A DNA stretch of 64,000 nucleotides from Ruminococcus sp. (GCA_017460665.1 JAFUAO010000016.1:1-64000); one strand, 5' to 3'; shown: positions 15,832 through 25,059, counted from the first letter of the stretch. The notes: a model not told the origin generated them from the sequence alone. Translations and numbers: made by a program.

Positions 15832-16883
15832 TACTCCTCATCCTCCTTTCCGCCGGCCTCACCTGGCTCATCGTCGCTGTTCAGCTCTAAGGGACCGGGC
15901 TGGCCGCCCACCTCATCCCAGAGGGCGTCAAGGCCCTTCTTTTCGGTCTCCTTGTTGATGAGCTGAGCGAAAACGCTCTCCAGGTTAGGCTTCTCGGTGA
16001 AGATCTCAGTGATCTGGATATTTCGAGCCAGGAGCTCGCTCATGATAGAGCTGCGGACGGTATCTGCGTCGCTGTTGGTATTGACGGTGAAGGCGAAGAA
16101 TTCTCCTCCCTCGGCGTCGATGGCCGAGATCTCGCTGACGCCCTGAGTATTCTCGATAACTGAAGCAGCCTTATTGCGGTCGCCCTTGATCTTGATGTGG
16201 AGGATAGAGCTGCCGCCCACGGACTTTTCAAGGTTCTCGATAGTGTCGATAGCCTTGATCACGCCCTTATTGATGATGACTACTCTGTCACAGACCTCAC
16301 TGACCTCGCTGAGGATATGGGAGCTGAAGATGACCGAGTGGTCCTTTTTGAGGCCCTTGATGATGCTCCTTACCTCCATGACCTGATTGGGGTCGAGGCC
16401 GACGGTAGGCTCGTCCAAGATGAGGAACTTAGGGTCCCCCAGCAGGGCCTGAGCGAAGCCCACACGCTGCTTATAGCCCTTTGAAAGGTTCTTGATGAGC
16501 TTTTTCTGGACATCAGTGATGCTCAGCAGTTCCATGACCCTTTCGATCTCGTCGGAGCGCTTCCCGTGGGGGATGCGCTTTAGGCCTGCACAGAAGGAGA
16601 GGTATTCCCTCACACGCATATCCGGGTAGACCGGAGGTATCTCCGGGAGGTAGCCGATATTGGACTTGGCCTTTACGGGGTCCTTCGATATATCGGTGCC
16701 GCAGATCTCGACAGAACCGCCTGACATAGGCAGAAAGCCGGAGATCATGTTCATGGTGGTGGATTTTCCGGCGCCGTTTGGCCCGAGAAATCCTAAGATC
16801 TCATTATCGTTTATGGTAAAGCTGATGTTGTTCACAGCCAGGTTATTGCCGTAAAACTTGGTAAGTTTATCAATAGTGATCAT
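15831..16883 (-). CDS. ABC transporter ATP-binding protein (GldA-like)
   Basis: The 350-residue ATPase carries Walker A GPNGAGKST, a signature NLSKGYKQRVGFAQALL, Walker B FLILDEPTVGLDPNQ and the switch His in IFSSHILSEV. The C-terminal 100 residues form the extra domain found in exporters of this type, ending in an acidic tail (DDEPGEAGGKEDEE). I place the start at 16883 behind AAAGGAG. It heads a four-gene operon of ATPase, permease, GldG-like and DUF4340 proteins, so it should power that complex. Length is slightly above the usual 300-310 because of the tail. Confidence 0.93.
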   Translation of the reverse strand: MITIDKLTKFYGNNLAVNNISFTINDNEILGFLGPNGAGKSTTMNMISGFLPMSGGSVEICGTDISKDPVKAKSNIGYLPEIPPVYPDMRVREYLSFCAGLKRIPHGKRSDEIERVMELLSITDVQKKLIKNLSKGYKQRVGFAQALLGDPKFLILDEPTVGLDPNQVMEVRSIIKGLKKDHSVIFSSHILSEVSEVCDRVVIINKGVIKAIDTIENLEKSVGGSSILHIKIKGDRNKAASVIENTQGVSEISAIDAEGGEFFAFTVNTNSDADTVRSSIMSELLARNIQITEIFTEKPNLESVFAQLINKETEKKGLDALWDEVGGQPGPLELNSDDEPGEAGGKEDEE

Positions 16884-16900
16884 GAGCTTCTCCTTTCTTA

Positions 16901-16929
16901 AATATAGTATAAACACAGCCATTGGGCAA
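16901..16929 (-). promoter_or_regulatory. Promoter of the Gld-like ABC operon
   Basis: On the minus strand TTGCCC (16924-16929), 17 bases and TATATT (16901-16906) lie just upstream of the ATPase start. A second TATAAT at about 16947-16952 lacks a good -35. Confidence 0.55.
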
Positions 16930-17069
16930 AATGCGCATAGTTATACATTATACTGTTTTATTATCGCAGAATAATGTTACAGCAATGTTAATAAACTTTG
17001 AACAGACTGTTAATTAACGGCCCCGGAGGAGCTTCTCCGGCGGCAGAGGTCAAGGAAAATGATAAACCG

Positions 17070-17262
17070 AAAATGTGAAAACAGCGTGAAGAATTACTGT
17101 TGTATAGGTGAACGATAGGGAAGGCGATCAGATCAGATGTTTTATTCATATTTCGTTCATAAACTCGAAAATCGGCTTCTTGGGCGGGTGAGCAAAATGT
17201 ACAAAAAATGTGTTGGGTATGTGTGCATTGCGCCAAAAATTTCGTTAGCAAAATGTGAAAAC
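17070..17262 (+). repeat. 13 bp direct repeat upstream of the cellulase promoter
   Basis: AAAATGTGAAAAC occurs exactly at 17070-17082 and 17250-17262. The second copy ends 11 bases before the -35 hexamer. A partial relative, AAAATGTACAAAA, begins at 17194. The 180-base spacing and placement suit binding sites of a regulator of GH48 expression. A stem CCGGAG/CTCCGG lies at about 17024-17040. No gene is visible between 16884 and 17455. Confidence 0.6.
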
Positions 17263-17273
17263 TCTGCAAACTG

Positions 17274-17302
17274 TTGACATAAATGGAAATGTAGAATATA
17301 AT
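17274..17302 (+). promoter_or_regulatory. Consensus sigma-A promoter of the GH48 cellulase gene
   Basis: TTGACA (17274-17279), exactly 17 bases and TATAAT (17297-17302) give a perfect vegetative promoter. Transcription would begin near 17309. Confidence 0.9.
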
Positions 17303-17308
17303 TAGTTT

Positions 17309-17455
17309 GAAAATAGTTTGGGCTTTGTGTACCCTTTTGCCATAAAGGGGGCACAGTGTACGAAGTATTTTCGTATACATTTTCTGCGAGGAGCAGAAAG
17401 GTCACTTTTTTATCCATTTTAATACCATATTATTATGAGAGGGGTTAAAAAACAA
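17309..17455 (+). promoter_or_regulatory. Long structured 5' leader of the cellulase mRNA
   Basis: About 147 bases separate the predicted transcription start from the ATG. They hold three successive hairpins: CCCTTT/AAAGGG (near 17332-17349), TACGAA/TTCGTA (near 17359-17375) and TTTCTGC/GCAGAAA (near 17380-17399), the last followed eight bases later by a T-run. The last hairpin plus T-run could be a weak attenuator, or the hairpins may stabilise a highly expressed mRNA. It matches no riboswitch class I recognise. Confidence 0.5.
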
Positions 17456-20032
17456 ATGATCAGTAAAAAGAACAAGGCACTCGTAGCCGGCATCCTTACT
17501 GCCGCTATGTCTGCAACAGCCGTTGTTCCTGCATTTGCGTCCGCAGCTCCCGAGCCGAACAGCTATGCTAAGGAGAACGATGCTAACACATCATACGCAA
17601 AGATGTTTGAGTCTCTGTATGACGATGTTATCACAAACGGCGAGAAGAACGGCTACCTGAGCAAGAACAACAACGGTTCCGGCTCATTCGGTATCCCTTA
17701 CCACTCGGTAGAGACACTGGTTATCGAGGCTCCTGACTACGGTCATGAGACAACTTCTGAGGCTATGTCCTACATCGCTTGGATCACAGCTATGCACGAT
17801 GTTCTTGCCGACAAGGGCAGGATCAACGGCTCAACTGGCGACCTGGCAAAGGGCTGGAAGACACTGGAGGCTATGATCCCCGGTTGGTCTAAGAACGCTT
17901 ACGGCTCATCCACAAAATATGAGACTCTCTTCACACAGACCAGGCTCAAGGCTGATACTACAACTGAGGAGAACGATCCTTCTAAGTATCCTGCAAAGAA
18001 GAACAATGTTGACGGTTACAATCCGCTGTTCGAGCAGATGCAGCAGAGCTACAAGGGCGACAAGGGCTACTACATGATGCACTGGCTGGCTGACGTAGAA
18101 GACTGGTATGGCTTCGGCGGCGGCAAGGGACAGTTCACATTCATCAATACATTCCAGCGTGGTGAGCAGGAGTCCTGCTTCGAGACAGTTCCTCACGGCT
18201 GTATCGAAGAGCTCAAGTACGGTATGGATTACGAGAGCGGCAACGGAAACTACAAGAAGACCGGTATCAAGGCTGTATTCAACGGCTGGAAGGGTGAGGG
18301 CGACGTTTCACCTCAGTACGGCTTCACAAACGCTCCTGACGCTGAGGACCGTGCTATCCAGGCTATCTTCTTCGCAAATCAGTTCGGTCTTGCCGGCGGC
18401 AAGGACCTCTCTGATGAGGCAGGTAAGATGGGTGACCAGTGCCGTAACGATATGTTCGATAAGTACTATAAGGCTATCGGCTGCCAGGACATCGGTTCTG
18501 CATCTGCTGGCTTCGATTCACAGCACTTCCTCATGGCTTGGTACACAGCTTGGGGCGGATCAACTCTGCCTTGGTACAGCACTGAGGGCTATGACTGGGC
18601 TTACCAGATCGGCTGCTCACACTCTCACCAGTTCTATCAGAATCCTCTGGCTGCTTATGCTCTGGCATTTGATCCTGCTATCAGCGCTGGCATGGGCGGA
18701 AGCAGCTCTTCTAACAGAACTAAGGCTATCGAAGACTACAAGGAGTCCTTCAAGAGACAGATCGAGTTCTATCTGTGGCTCCAGTCAGCTAACGGTCCTT
18801 TCGCCGGCGGCTGCTCTAACTCTAAGAACGGTCAGTACGAGAAGTATGACTCTTCTGAGGCTACATTCTATGACATGGTATACGTTCCCCACCCTGTATA
18901 CGCAGATCCCGGTTCCAACCACTGGATCGGTAACCAGGTATGGTCTACACAGCGTCTTGCTGAGCTGTACTACTATGTTAAGACAAATAACAGCGACGTT
19001 ACCGGTATCACAGGCGACGCTACAGGCGGCATGACATTTGGTGGCATGGACCTCGAGACAGCTCTCGAGACTATCCTCGGAAAGTGGATCGACTGGTTCC
19101 TCGATGAGGTTAAGTGGAACATCGCTGACGAGAACGGCAACATCATGGAGTACGCTATCCCTGCTAACCTTGACTGGGACGGCCAGCCTGGCACTAACTG
19201 GACAGAGAATTCAACTTACAGCGACGGCACAAATTCCGGCCTCACCTGCACAGTTCGTAACTACGGCATGGGCGATATCGGATGCGTATCCTCACTGTGT
19301 AATACTCTTATCCTCTACGCTGCTGCTACTGAGACTCCTGGCTCTGCTGCTCAGGACGACAACGGCACAACTCGTGGAGCAAAGGCTCTGCGTACAGCTA
19401 ACAAGCTCATGACAGCTCAGTGGAACCTGGGCCGTGACGATATCGGTATCGCTTACGAGGGCAACAACGGAAGCTATACTCGTATCTTCGATCAGGTAGT
19501 TTACATTCCTGACGGCTTCGAGGGCGAGATGCCTGACGGCTCTAAGCTCCTTGACGGCAACAGATCTACATTCTCATCCATCCGTGAGAAGTATGCAGAG
19601 GATGAGATGTGGCAGGCTTGTAAGGCAGTTTACGACTCAACAGGCGCAACTGACGATTACATGTTCACAGTTCACAGATTCTGGCATATGGGTGATGCCC
19701 TCATGACAACTGGTATGATGGCTCTCCTGTATCCCGATGTTGAGCCCGACGGCGCCGAGGCAGTTACAGATCCTCAGGAAGTTCTCTGGGGCGATGCTAA
19801 CGTTGACGGTAAGGTAGACCTGCAGGATGCTGTTGCTATCCTCCAGTACGCTGCTCTGCCCGCTAAGTATCCGCTGACAGATCAGGGCCTGCTGAACGCT
19901 GACGTTGTTGACAACGGTACTTCCGGTGTTAACGGTATCGACGCTCTGTCTATCCAGATGTATGATGCTAAGCTCATCACTCAGAAGGATTGGCCGATCT
20001 CAAAGGCTGATCAGGACGCTAAGATCAAGTAA
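17456..20032 (+). CDS. Cellulosomal GH48 reducing-end cellobiohydrolase with dockerin
   Basis: The 858-residue secreted cellulase has a signal peptide (NKALVAGILTAAMSATAVVPAFASA), a GH48 catalytic domain (YAKMFESLYDDV, IPYHSVETLVIEAPDYGHETTSEAMSY with the acid-bearing HETTSE segment, WLADVEDWYGFG, TFQRGEQESCFETVPHG, SYTRIFDQVVYIP) and a C-terminal dockerin near 782-855 (GDANVDGKVDLQDAVAILQYA and a second, longer loop, ADVVDNGTSGVNGIDALSIQ). GH48 enzymes release cellobiose from cellulose chain reducing ends and are often the most abundant cellulosome enzyme. The start at 17456 sits 11 bases after GAGAGGGG. Codons such as GCT, TCT and CGT are used more than in neighbours, consistent with high expression. 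It is a single-gene unit. Confidence 0.97.
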   Translation: MISKKNKALVAGILTAAMSATAVVPAFASAAPEPNSYAKENDANTSYAKMFESLYDDVITNGEKNGYLSKNNNGSGSFGIPYHSVETLVIEAPDYGHETTSEAMSYIAWITAMHDVLADKGRINGSTGDLAKGWKTLEAMIPGWSKNAYGSSTKYETLFTQTRLKADTTTEENDPSKYPAKKNNVDGYNPLFEQMQQSYKGDKGYYMMHWLADVEDWYGFGGGKGQFTFINTFQRGEQESCFETVPHGCIEELKYGMDYESGNGNYKKTGIKAVFNGWKGEGDVSPQYGFTNAPDAEDRAIQAIFFANQFGLAGGKDLSDEAGKMGDQCRNDMFDKYYKAIGCQDIGSASAGFDSQHFLMAWYTAWGGSTLPWYSTEGYDWAYQIGCSHSHQFYQNPLAAYALAFDPAISAGMGGSSSSNRTKAIEDYKESFKRQIEFYLWLQSANGPFAGGCSNSKNGQYEKYDSSEATFYDMVYVPHPVYADPGSNHWIGNQVWSTQRLAELYYYVKTNNSDVTGITGDATGGMTFGGMDLETALETILGKWIDWFLDEVKWNIADENGNIMEYAIPANLDWDGQPGTNWTENSTYSDGTNSGLTCTVRNYGMGDIGCVSSLCNTLILYAAATETPGSAAQDDNGTTRGAKALRTANKLMTAQWNLGRDDIGIAYEGNNGSYTRIFDQVVYIPDGFEGEMPDGSKLLDGNRSTFSSIREKYAEDEMWQACKAVYDSTGATDDYMFTVHRFWHMGDALMTTGMMALLYPDVEPDGAEAVTDPQEVLWGDANVDGKVDLQDAVAILQYAALPAKYPLTDQGLLNADVVDNGTSGVNGIDALSIQMYDAKLITQKDWPISKADQDAKIK

Positions 20033-20053
20033 TTCTAAGCGAACACATATCAT

Positions 20054-20084
20054 AAAGGAACGCTTCGGCGTTCCTTTATTTTTT
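20054..20084 (+). terminator. Terminator of the cellulase gene
   Basis: AAAGGAACGC pairs with GCGTTCCTTT around a TTCG tetraloop and is followed by ATTTTTT. Confidence 0.95.
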
Positions 20085-20093
20085 GCTTCCCCC

Positions 20094-20122
20094 TTGCAAT
20101 CTTGCTTTCATTGTGGTATAAT
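20094..20122 (+). promoter_or_regulatory. Promoter of the yicC-remA-gmk-rpoZ-priA run
   Basis: TTGCAA (20094-20099), 17 bases and TATAAT (20117-20122) lie about 55 bases upstream of yicC. No other clear promoter is seen before prpC, so this may drive much of the following 13 kb. Confidence 0.7.
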
Positions 20123-20177
20123 AATATAATAGCATAGTTGTGCGATAACGAAAATTTGCAGGAAAGCAGGCGATGAA

Positions 20178-21074
20178 GTGCTGAAAAGTATGACTGGCTA
20201 CGGCCGCTCACAAAAAATACTGGACGGACGGGATATCCTCGTTGAGATCCGCTCCGTCAACCATAGATATTACGAGTATTCCTCACGGATCCCGAGAGCT
20301 TACGGCTATATCGACGAGAAGCTCAAGGCTCTGCTGAAGACCGGCATCTCCCGTGGAAAGGTGGAGGTCTCGGTGAATATCAGCAACATCGAGGGCCGGG
20401 ACACCGAGATCGCTGTCAATAGAGGCGTGGCTGAGGGCTATATCAACGCCCTGAGGAGCCTCAATCAGGAGCTTGGCAGGGACGGCGCTCCCTGGCTGGA
20501 GGACGACCTGAAGCTGTCGAAGCTCATCAAGCTCCCCGATGTGTTCAATATCCAGAAAACTCCCGATAACGAGGAGGAGGTCTGGAACGACGTGCGGACC
20601 GTGGCTGAGGAGGCGCTGGAGCGCTTCGTTGCCATGCGTCAGACCGAGGGCGAAAAGCTCAGGGACGATGTCACCGAAAAGGCCGAGGGCATCCTCGGCA
20701 TGGTGGCTAAGGTGGAGGAGCTCTCTCCTGTCACTGTGGAAAAATACAGAGAACGCCTATACCAGAAGCTCTCCGAGGTCCTTGAAGGAAAGGAGATCGA
20801 CCAGCAGCGTATCCTCACCGAGGCCGCTGTTTTCGCCGAAAAGATCGCCGTCGATGAGGAGACCGTCCGCCTCCGCAGCCATATCGCTCAGCTCAGGGAT
20901 ATGCTCTCGTCAGAGGAGCCGATCGGCAGGAAGCTGGACTTCATCGTCCAGGAGATGAACCGTGAGGTCAACACCATCGGCTCAAAGGCTCAGGACCTGA
21001 ATATCACCAAGATCGTGGTGGATATGAAGGGCGAGATCGAGAAGATCCGTGAGCAGATCCAGAATATCGAATGA
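20178..21074 (+). CDS. yicC: YicC family endoribonuclease
   Basis: The 298-residue protein begins [11 protein letters not shown], the hallmark of YicC, contains [19 protein letters not shown] and ends with the family motif [24 protein letters not shown]. YicC proteins are endoribonucleases involved in RNA turnover. The start is GTG at 20178 preceded by AGGAAAG; the nearby ATG at 20173 runs into a stop. Its stop overlaps the remA start (ATGA). The yicC-remA-gmk-rpoZ order is typical of Firmicutes. Confidence 0.94.
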   Translation: MLKSMTGYGRSQKILDGRDILVEIRSVNHRYYEYSSRIPRAYGYIDEKLKALLKTGISRGKVEVSVNISNIEGRDTEIAVNRGVAEGYINALRSLNQELGRDGAPWLEDDLKLSKLIKLPDVFNIQKTPDNEEEVWNDVRTVAEEALERFVAMRQTEGEKLRDDVTEKAEGILGMVAKVEELSPVTVEKYRERLYQKLSEVLEGKEIDQQRILTEAAVFAEKIAVDEETVRLRSHIAQLRDMLSSEEPIGRKLDFIVQEMNREVNTIGSKAQDLNITKIVVDMKGEIEKIREQIQNIE

Positions 21075-21328
21075 TGAAGCTGATAAATATCGGCTACGGG
21101 AATATGATCTCCGCAGCCAGGATCGTGACTATCGTCAGCCCGGATTCCGCTCCGATCAAGCGCCTCATCCAGGAGGCCAAGGACGACGGACGGGCGATCG
21201 ACGCTACCTACGGCAGAAAAACAAGAGCCGTTATCGTTATGGACAGCGGACATATCATCCTCTCCTCACTGATAACAGAAACTCTTGCTGCACGCATAAA
21301 TGAGACTGGAGGTCAAGAAAATGAATAA
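21071..21328 (+). CDS. remA: RemA family (DUF370) regulatory protein
   Basis: This 85-residue protein matches Rem[62 protein letters not shown]. In Bacillus subtilis RemA binds DNA and activates matrix and osmoprotection genes. Two adjacent ATG codons exist at 21071 and 21074; the first makes an ATGA overlap with yicC and the second gives the usual N-terminus. It overlaps gmk by 8 bases. A role in matrix production here is inference from the family only. Confidence 0.92.
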   Translation: MMKLINIGYGNMISAARIVTIVSPDSAPIKRLIQEAKDDGRAIDATYGRKTRAVIVMDSGHIILSSLITETLAARINETGGQENE

Positions 21329-21926
21329 GGGCAGGCTTATCGTGTTCTCTGCGCCCTCGGGCTGCGGAAAGGGCACTATGCTGGCTGAGATCTTGAAGGA
21401 TCCGGCCTTTCGCTGTTCGATCTCGGCCACTACAAGGGCTCCCCGTTTGGGCGAGGTGGACGGCGTGAACTACCACTTCCTCGAAAAGGAGGACTTCCTT
21501 GCAAGAGTGGAAAAGGGCGAGTTCTTAGAGCACGCCGAGTACGTCGGGAACTGCTACGGCACCCTTCTTTCTGAGGTGGACCCCTACCTTGAAAAGGGCG
21601 TGAACGTTATCCTTGAGATCGAGGTGCAGGGCGCCATGAAGGTCAAGGAGATCCGTCCCGATGCGCTGTTCATCTTCGTTATCCCACCTTCCATAGCGGA
21701 GCTCCGCAGGCGCCTCAATAAGCGTGGCACCGAGCAGACCGACGTTATCGAGAAGAGAGTCTCACAGGCCGCCGGAGAGATCTCTAAGGCGCCGAATTAC
21801 GATTACATCATAGTCAACGACGCTCTTGAGGACGCCGTAAGCGATTTCTTCGCCGTTATCCGGGCTGAACAGCTTAGGACAGAGTCAAGACGTGAATTTA
21901 TAGATGAGGTGATAAATAATGCTTAG
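21321..21926 (+). CDS. gmk: Guanylate kinase
   Basis: Guanylate kinase phosphorylates GMP to GDP with ATP. The 201-residue protein has the P-loop [10 protein letters not shown], the GMP-binding segment [36 protein letters not shown] residues and the lid region [22 protein letters not shown] choose the ATG at 21321, seven bases after GGAGGTC; this overlaps the end of remA by 8 bases. An in-frame ATG at 21300 would add seven residues. Confidence 0.96.
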   Translation: MNKGRLIVFSAPSGCGKGTMLAEILKDPAFRCSISATTRAPRLGEVDGVNYHFLEKEDFLARVEKGEFLEHAEYVGNCYGTLLSEVDPYLEKGVNVILEIEVQGAMKVKEIRPDALFIFVIPPSIAELRRRLNKRGTEQTDVIEKRVSQAAGEISKAPNYDYIIVNDALEDAVSDFFAVIRAEQLRTESRREFIDEVINNA

Positions 21927-22122
21927 ACCAGCAGTAAACCAGATCATATCCAAGAACGAGAGCTGCTATTCTCTCGTTATCGCAGTCGCAAAGCGTGCAA
22001 GAGAGATCGCCGACGATCTTATCGAACACGAGCAGACCCTTGAGGAGAAGCCCGTTAAGACTGCCGTTGAGGAGCTTGCCAGCGGCAAGTGCAAGATCGT
22101 GAACACCGACGAAGAGGAGTAA
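21919..22122 (+). CDS. rpoZ: RNA polymerase omega subunit
   Basis: The 67-residue protein has the RpoZ pattern: [30 protein letters not shown] (in two segments) followed by KPVKTAVEELASGKCKIV. Omega helps RNA polymerase assembly. It overlaps gmk by 8 bases, the usual gmk-rpoZ arrangement, and ends one base before priA. Confidence 0.95.
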   Translation: MLRPAVNQIISKNESCYSLVIAVAKRAREIADDLIEHEQTLEEKPVKTAVEELASGKCKIVNTDEEE

Positions 22123-22123
22123 T

Positions 22124-24571
22124 ATGCCACTCATTGCGGAAACCGCCGTCAGCGGTACCTCCGCCACCTTCGATATGCTTTTCAGCTATGCGGTCCCGGA
22201 GGACCTCTCCGGCGTGCTGCAAAAGGGCTGCCGTGTGCTGGTGCCCTTTGGCAGGGGAAATAAGCGGAGGATCGGCGTCGTCATGGAGCTTTCTCAGGGC
22301 GACACCTCCCGGCTGAAGCCCCTTGCAGGGCTAGTTGATACCGAGCCCGTGGTTTCGGAGGAGCTCCTTGAGCTGGCCAAATACCTGCGTGAGCAGACCT
22401 TCTGCACCTATTTCGAGGCTGTGAAGATCATGCTGCCGCCGGGAATGGGCGTCAAAGCCAAGGAGAGCTTTCGGGTGAACGAGGCCTTTACTGACGTGGA
22501 GTCCCTGAGCCCGGAGGCAGCCCAGCTCCTGCGGTCTGTGTGGGAGCTCACCGGCAGAGAGCTGACGGAGGTCCTGACCAGCTTTATGGAGGAGCACGGC
22601 AGAAGGCTCCCGGACGAGCTCTGTGACGCAGGTGCGCTGGAGTCCAGCAGCGCCTTCCGGCAGAACGTGGGGGACGCCTCGGTCCGCATGGTGAGGCTCT
22701 CGGACGAGTACATGAGCTCTCCGGAGAACTTCGACCTGACCTCAAAGCAGAAAAAGGCCGTGGAGTTCCTGAAGGAATACGGCGCTGCGGCTGTGAAGGA
22801 GGCTGCATATATGTGCGGCTTCACAACGGCAGTGATCAAGCGGCTCTGTGCCGCCGGCGCCGCAGAGGAGTACGACATGGAGGTCTACAGGCCTGTGGAG
22901 GACGGCTCCCAGGAGCGCCTTGACCCGGATGAGGTGATCCTCTCCGGCGAGCAGCAGGCGGTCCACGATCAGGTCCTTGAAAGGCTGAAGGAGCGCCGGC
23001 CGGGAGCTTTCCTGCTCCACGGCGTCACCGGCAGCGGTAAGACCTCGGTCTACGAAAGGCTCATCAACGACACGGTGAAAATGGGAAGGCAGGCTATGCT
23101 GCTCATCCCAGAAATTGGCCTCACACCGCAGGTGCTGGGGCGGTTCAGGACGCTTTTCGGCAGCAGGGTCGCTGTTATCCACAGCGGACTGTCGCTGGGC
23201 CAGCGCTTGGACGAATACAAGAGGATAAAACGGGGAGATGCGGACATCGTCATCGGAACGAGAAGCGCAGTTTTCGCTCCCCTTACTGATATAGGGCTCA
23301 TCGTCATAGATGAGGAGGGCGAGCGCTCCTACAAGTCGGACAGCGCTCCCCGTTACAGCACCCACGATGTGGCGAAGCAGCGGTGCAGGGTACACTCTGC
23401 CTGTCTGCTGATGGCCTCTGCAACGCCCTCGATCGAGAGCTATTATCTGGCGGAGCGTGGCGTCTACCAGCTCCTGACCATGAAGAACAGGTACCGCTCC
23501 GGCCCCCTGCCGGAGGTGGAAATCGTGGATATGAACATCGAGCGTGAGGAGGGCAATGCCTCGGAATTCAGCCGAAAGCTGGTCAGCGAGGTCAAGGGAG
23601 CTCTCAGCCGGGGGGAGCAGGCGATACTGCTCCTGAACCGCAGAGGCTACCACACGATCATAAGCTGCTGCGACTGCGCACAGCCCCTGTACTGCCCCAA
23701 CTGCTCAGTCCCGCTGACATTCCACAAGAAAAACGGCAAGCTGATGTGCCACTACTGCGGCTATGCAGGCGACCGCCCGGAGACCTGCCCGAGCTGCGGC
23801 TCGTCAAGGCTGAAAAGCATGGGCTTCGGCACTCAGCGCCTTGAGGAGGAGCTCAGCGACCTGTTCCCTGAGGCTAGGATCCTCCGCATGGACGCCGACA
23901 CCACCTTCTCACGGTACTCCTACGAGAAGAGCTTCACCGCCTTCCGGAACAGGGAGTACGACATCATGGTAGGGACCCAGATGATCGGCAAGGGCCTTGA
24001 TTTCCCCGGAGTTACGCTGGTGGGCGTGCTCTCCGTTGATAAGGCGCTCTATGCCGGGGACTTCCGCAGCTATGAGCGGACCTTCTCCCTGATCACTCAG
24101 GTGGTGGGGCGGAGCGGCCGCAGCGAGGCTCAGGGAAGAGCCGTGCTCCAGACCTTTATCCCGGAGCACTATGTCATGGCGCTGGCCTCACAGCAGGACT
24201 ACGAGGCCTTCTACAAGGAGGAGATCGCGATCCGCCGGACGCTGATCTTTCCGCCGGTCTGCGACCTGTGCGTGTTCAGCCTTTCCTCGGTGGAGGAGTG
24301 GGCGGCCCACGCCGGTGCGATGGCTGTGGCGGAGCTGATGAAGCAGAAGCTGAGAGAGCTCTCCCCGAAAACTCCCGTCCGTGTGCTGGGGCCCGTCCGT
24401 GCTGCTTACGGCAGGATCGGCGGAAGGCACCGCTGGCGGATACTGATGAAATGCAAGAATACCGCCCAGATCCGTGGCTTCATTCGAGAGATCCTCACCG
24501 AAGGATCTAAGCTCAGGGAGATGAGGCGAGTCCTGATAACTGCCGATATGAACGGCGATGCAGGAGTTTGA
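22124..24571 (+). CDS. priA: Primosomal protein N' (PriA helicase)
   Basis: The 815-residue PriA restarts stalled replication forks. Seen in order: the N-terminal DNA-binding domain (FDMLFSYAVPEDLSG, GCRVLVPFGRGNKRRIGVV), a helicase domain with Walker A GVTGSGKTS, motif II LIVIDEEG, motif III MASATPS, eight zinc-binding cysteines (CCDCAQPLYCPNC, CHYCGYAGDRPETCPSCG) and motifs V/VI (VGTQMIGKGLDFPGVTLVGVL, TQVVGRSGRSEAQGRAVLQT). Motif II reads DEEG where many PriA proteins have DEEH. Length is normal. It continues the gmk-rpoZ transcript and precedes def and fmt, the usual Firmicutes order. Confidence 0.96.
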   Translation: MPLIAETAVSGTSATFDMLFSYAVPEDLSGVLQKGCRVLVPFGRGNKRRIGVVMELSQGDTSRLKPLAGLVDTEPVVSEELLELAKYLREQTFCTYFEAVKIMLPPGMGVKAKESFRVNEAFTDVESLSPEAAQLLRSVWELTGRELTEVLTSFMEEHGRRLPDELCDAGALESSSAFRQNVGDASVRMVRLSDEYMSSPENFDLTSKQKKAVEFLKEYGAAAVKEAAYMCGFTTAVIKRLCAAGAAEEYDMEVYRPVEDGSQERLDPDEVILSGEQQAVHDQVLERLKERRPGAFLLHGVTGSGKTSVYERLINDTVKMGRQAMLLIPEIGLTPQVLGRFRTLFGSRVAVIHSGLSLGQRLDEYKRIKRGDADIVIGTRSAVFAPLTDIGLIVIDEEGERSYKSDSAPRYSTHDVAKQRCRVHSACLLMASATPSIESYYLAERGVYQLLTMKNRYRSGPLPEVEIVDMNIEREEGNASEFSRKLVSEVKGALSRGEQAILLLNRRGYHTIISCCDCAQPLYCPNCSVPLTFHKKNGKLMCHYCGYAGDRPETCPSCGSSRLKSMGFGTQRLEEELSDLFPEARILRMDADTTFSRYSYEKSFTAFRNREYDIMVGTQMIGKGLDFPGVTLVGVLSVDKALYAGDFRSYERTFSLITQVVGRSGRSEAQGRAVLQTFIPEHYVMALASQQDYEAFYKEEIAIRRTLIFPPVCDLCVFSLSSVEEWAAHAGAMAVAELMKQKLRELSPKTPVRVLGPVRAAYGRIGGRHRWRILMKCKNTAQIRGFIREILTEGSKLREMRRVLITADMNGDAGV

Positions 24572-24595
24572 TCTAACGAAGAGGAAAGGATAGCA

Positions 24596-25057
24596 ATGGC
24601 ACTGAGAAAAATTTTGACAGATAAGGACGAGATGCTCCATAAGGTCTGCAAGCCCGTTGAGAAGTTCGACGAGAAGCTGGCGGTCCTGCTGGACGATATG
24701 CATGAGACTCTGGACAAGGCTCAGGGCGTAGGCCTGGCGGCCCCTCAGGTGGGAGTCTGCCGCAGGATCTTCATCATGCACCTTGAGGACGGTCCCGTGG
24801 AGGTCATCAACCCCCAGATCACTGACCGTCAGGGCAAGCAGAGAGTGCAGGAGGGCTGCCTTTCCTGCCCGGATCTTTGGGGATATGTGACCCGCCCCAT
24901 GAAGGTCCACCTGAAGGCTCAGGACAGGCACGGCAACTGGTTCGAGCGTGACTACACGGAGCTGGCTGCACAGTGTACCTGCCACGAGAACGATCATCTG
25001 GACGGCCACGTTTTCACTGAGATCGTAGAGGAATTCTTCATTCCCGAGGAGGACTGA
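24596..25057 (+). CDS. def: Peptide deformylase
   Basis: The 153-residue enzyme removes formyl groups from nascent N-terminal methionine. The three family motifs are present: GVGLAAPQ, EGCLSCP (metal-binding Cys) and HENDHLDG (the two metal-binding His and catalytic Glu). The start at 24596 follows GAGGAAAGGA. It lies two bases before fmt, which makes the formylated initiator, so the two opposite steps are co-expressed. Confidence 0.97.
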   Translation: MALRKILTDKDEMLHKVCKPVEKFDEKLAVLLDDMHETLDKAQGVGLAAPQVGVCRRIFIMHLEDGPVEVINPQITDRQGKQRVQEGCLSCPDLWGYVTRPMKVHLKAQDRHGNWFERDYTELAAQCTCHENDHLDGHVFTEIVEEFFIPEED

Positions 25058-25059
25058 CC

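Noticed and set aside
17309..17455. Riboswitch in the cellulase leader
   Set aside because: The three hairpins do not reproduce a conserved core of any riboswitch class I know.
22742..23653. Long open frame on the minus strand inside priA
   Set aside because: It is the antisense of a clearly coding, motif-rich helicase frame; no RBS or recognisable domain.
24188..25009. Minus-strand open frame across priA end and def
   Set aside because: It covers two genes with clear motifs on the plus strand and has no own features.
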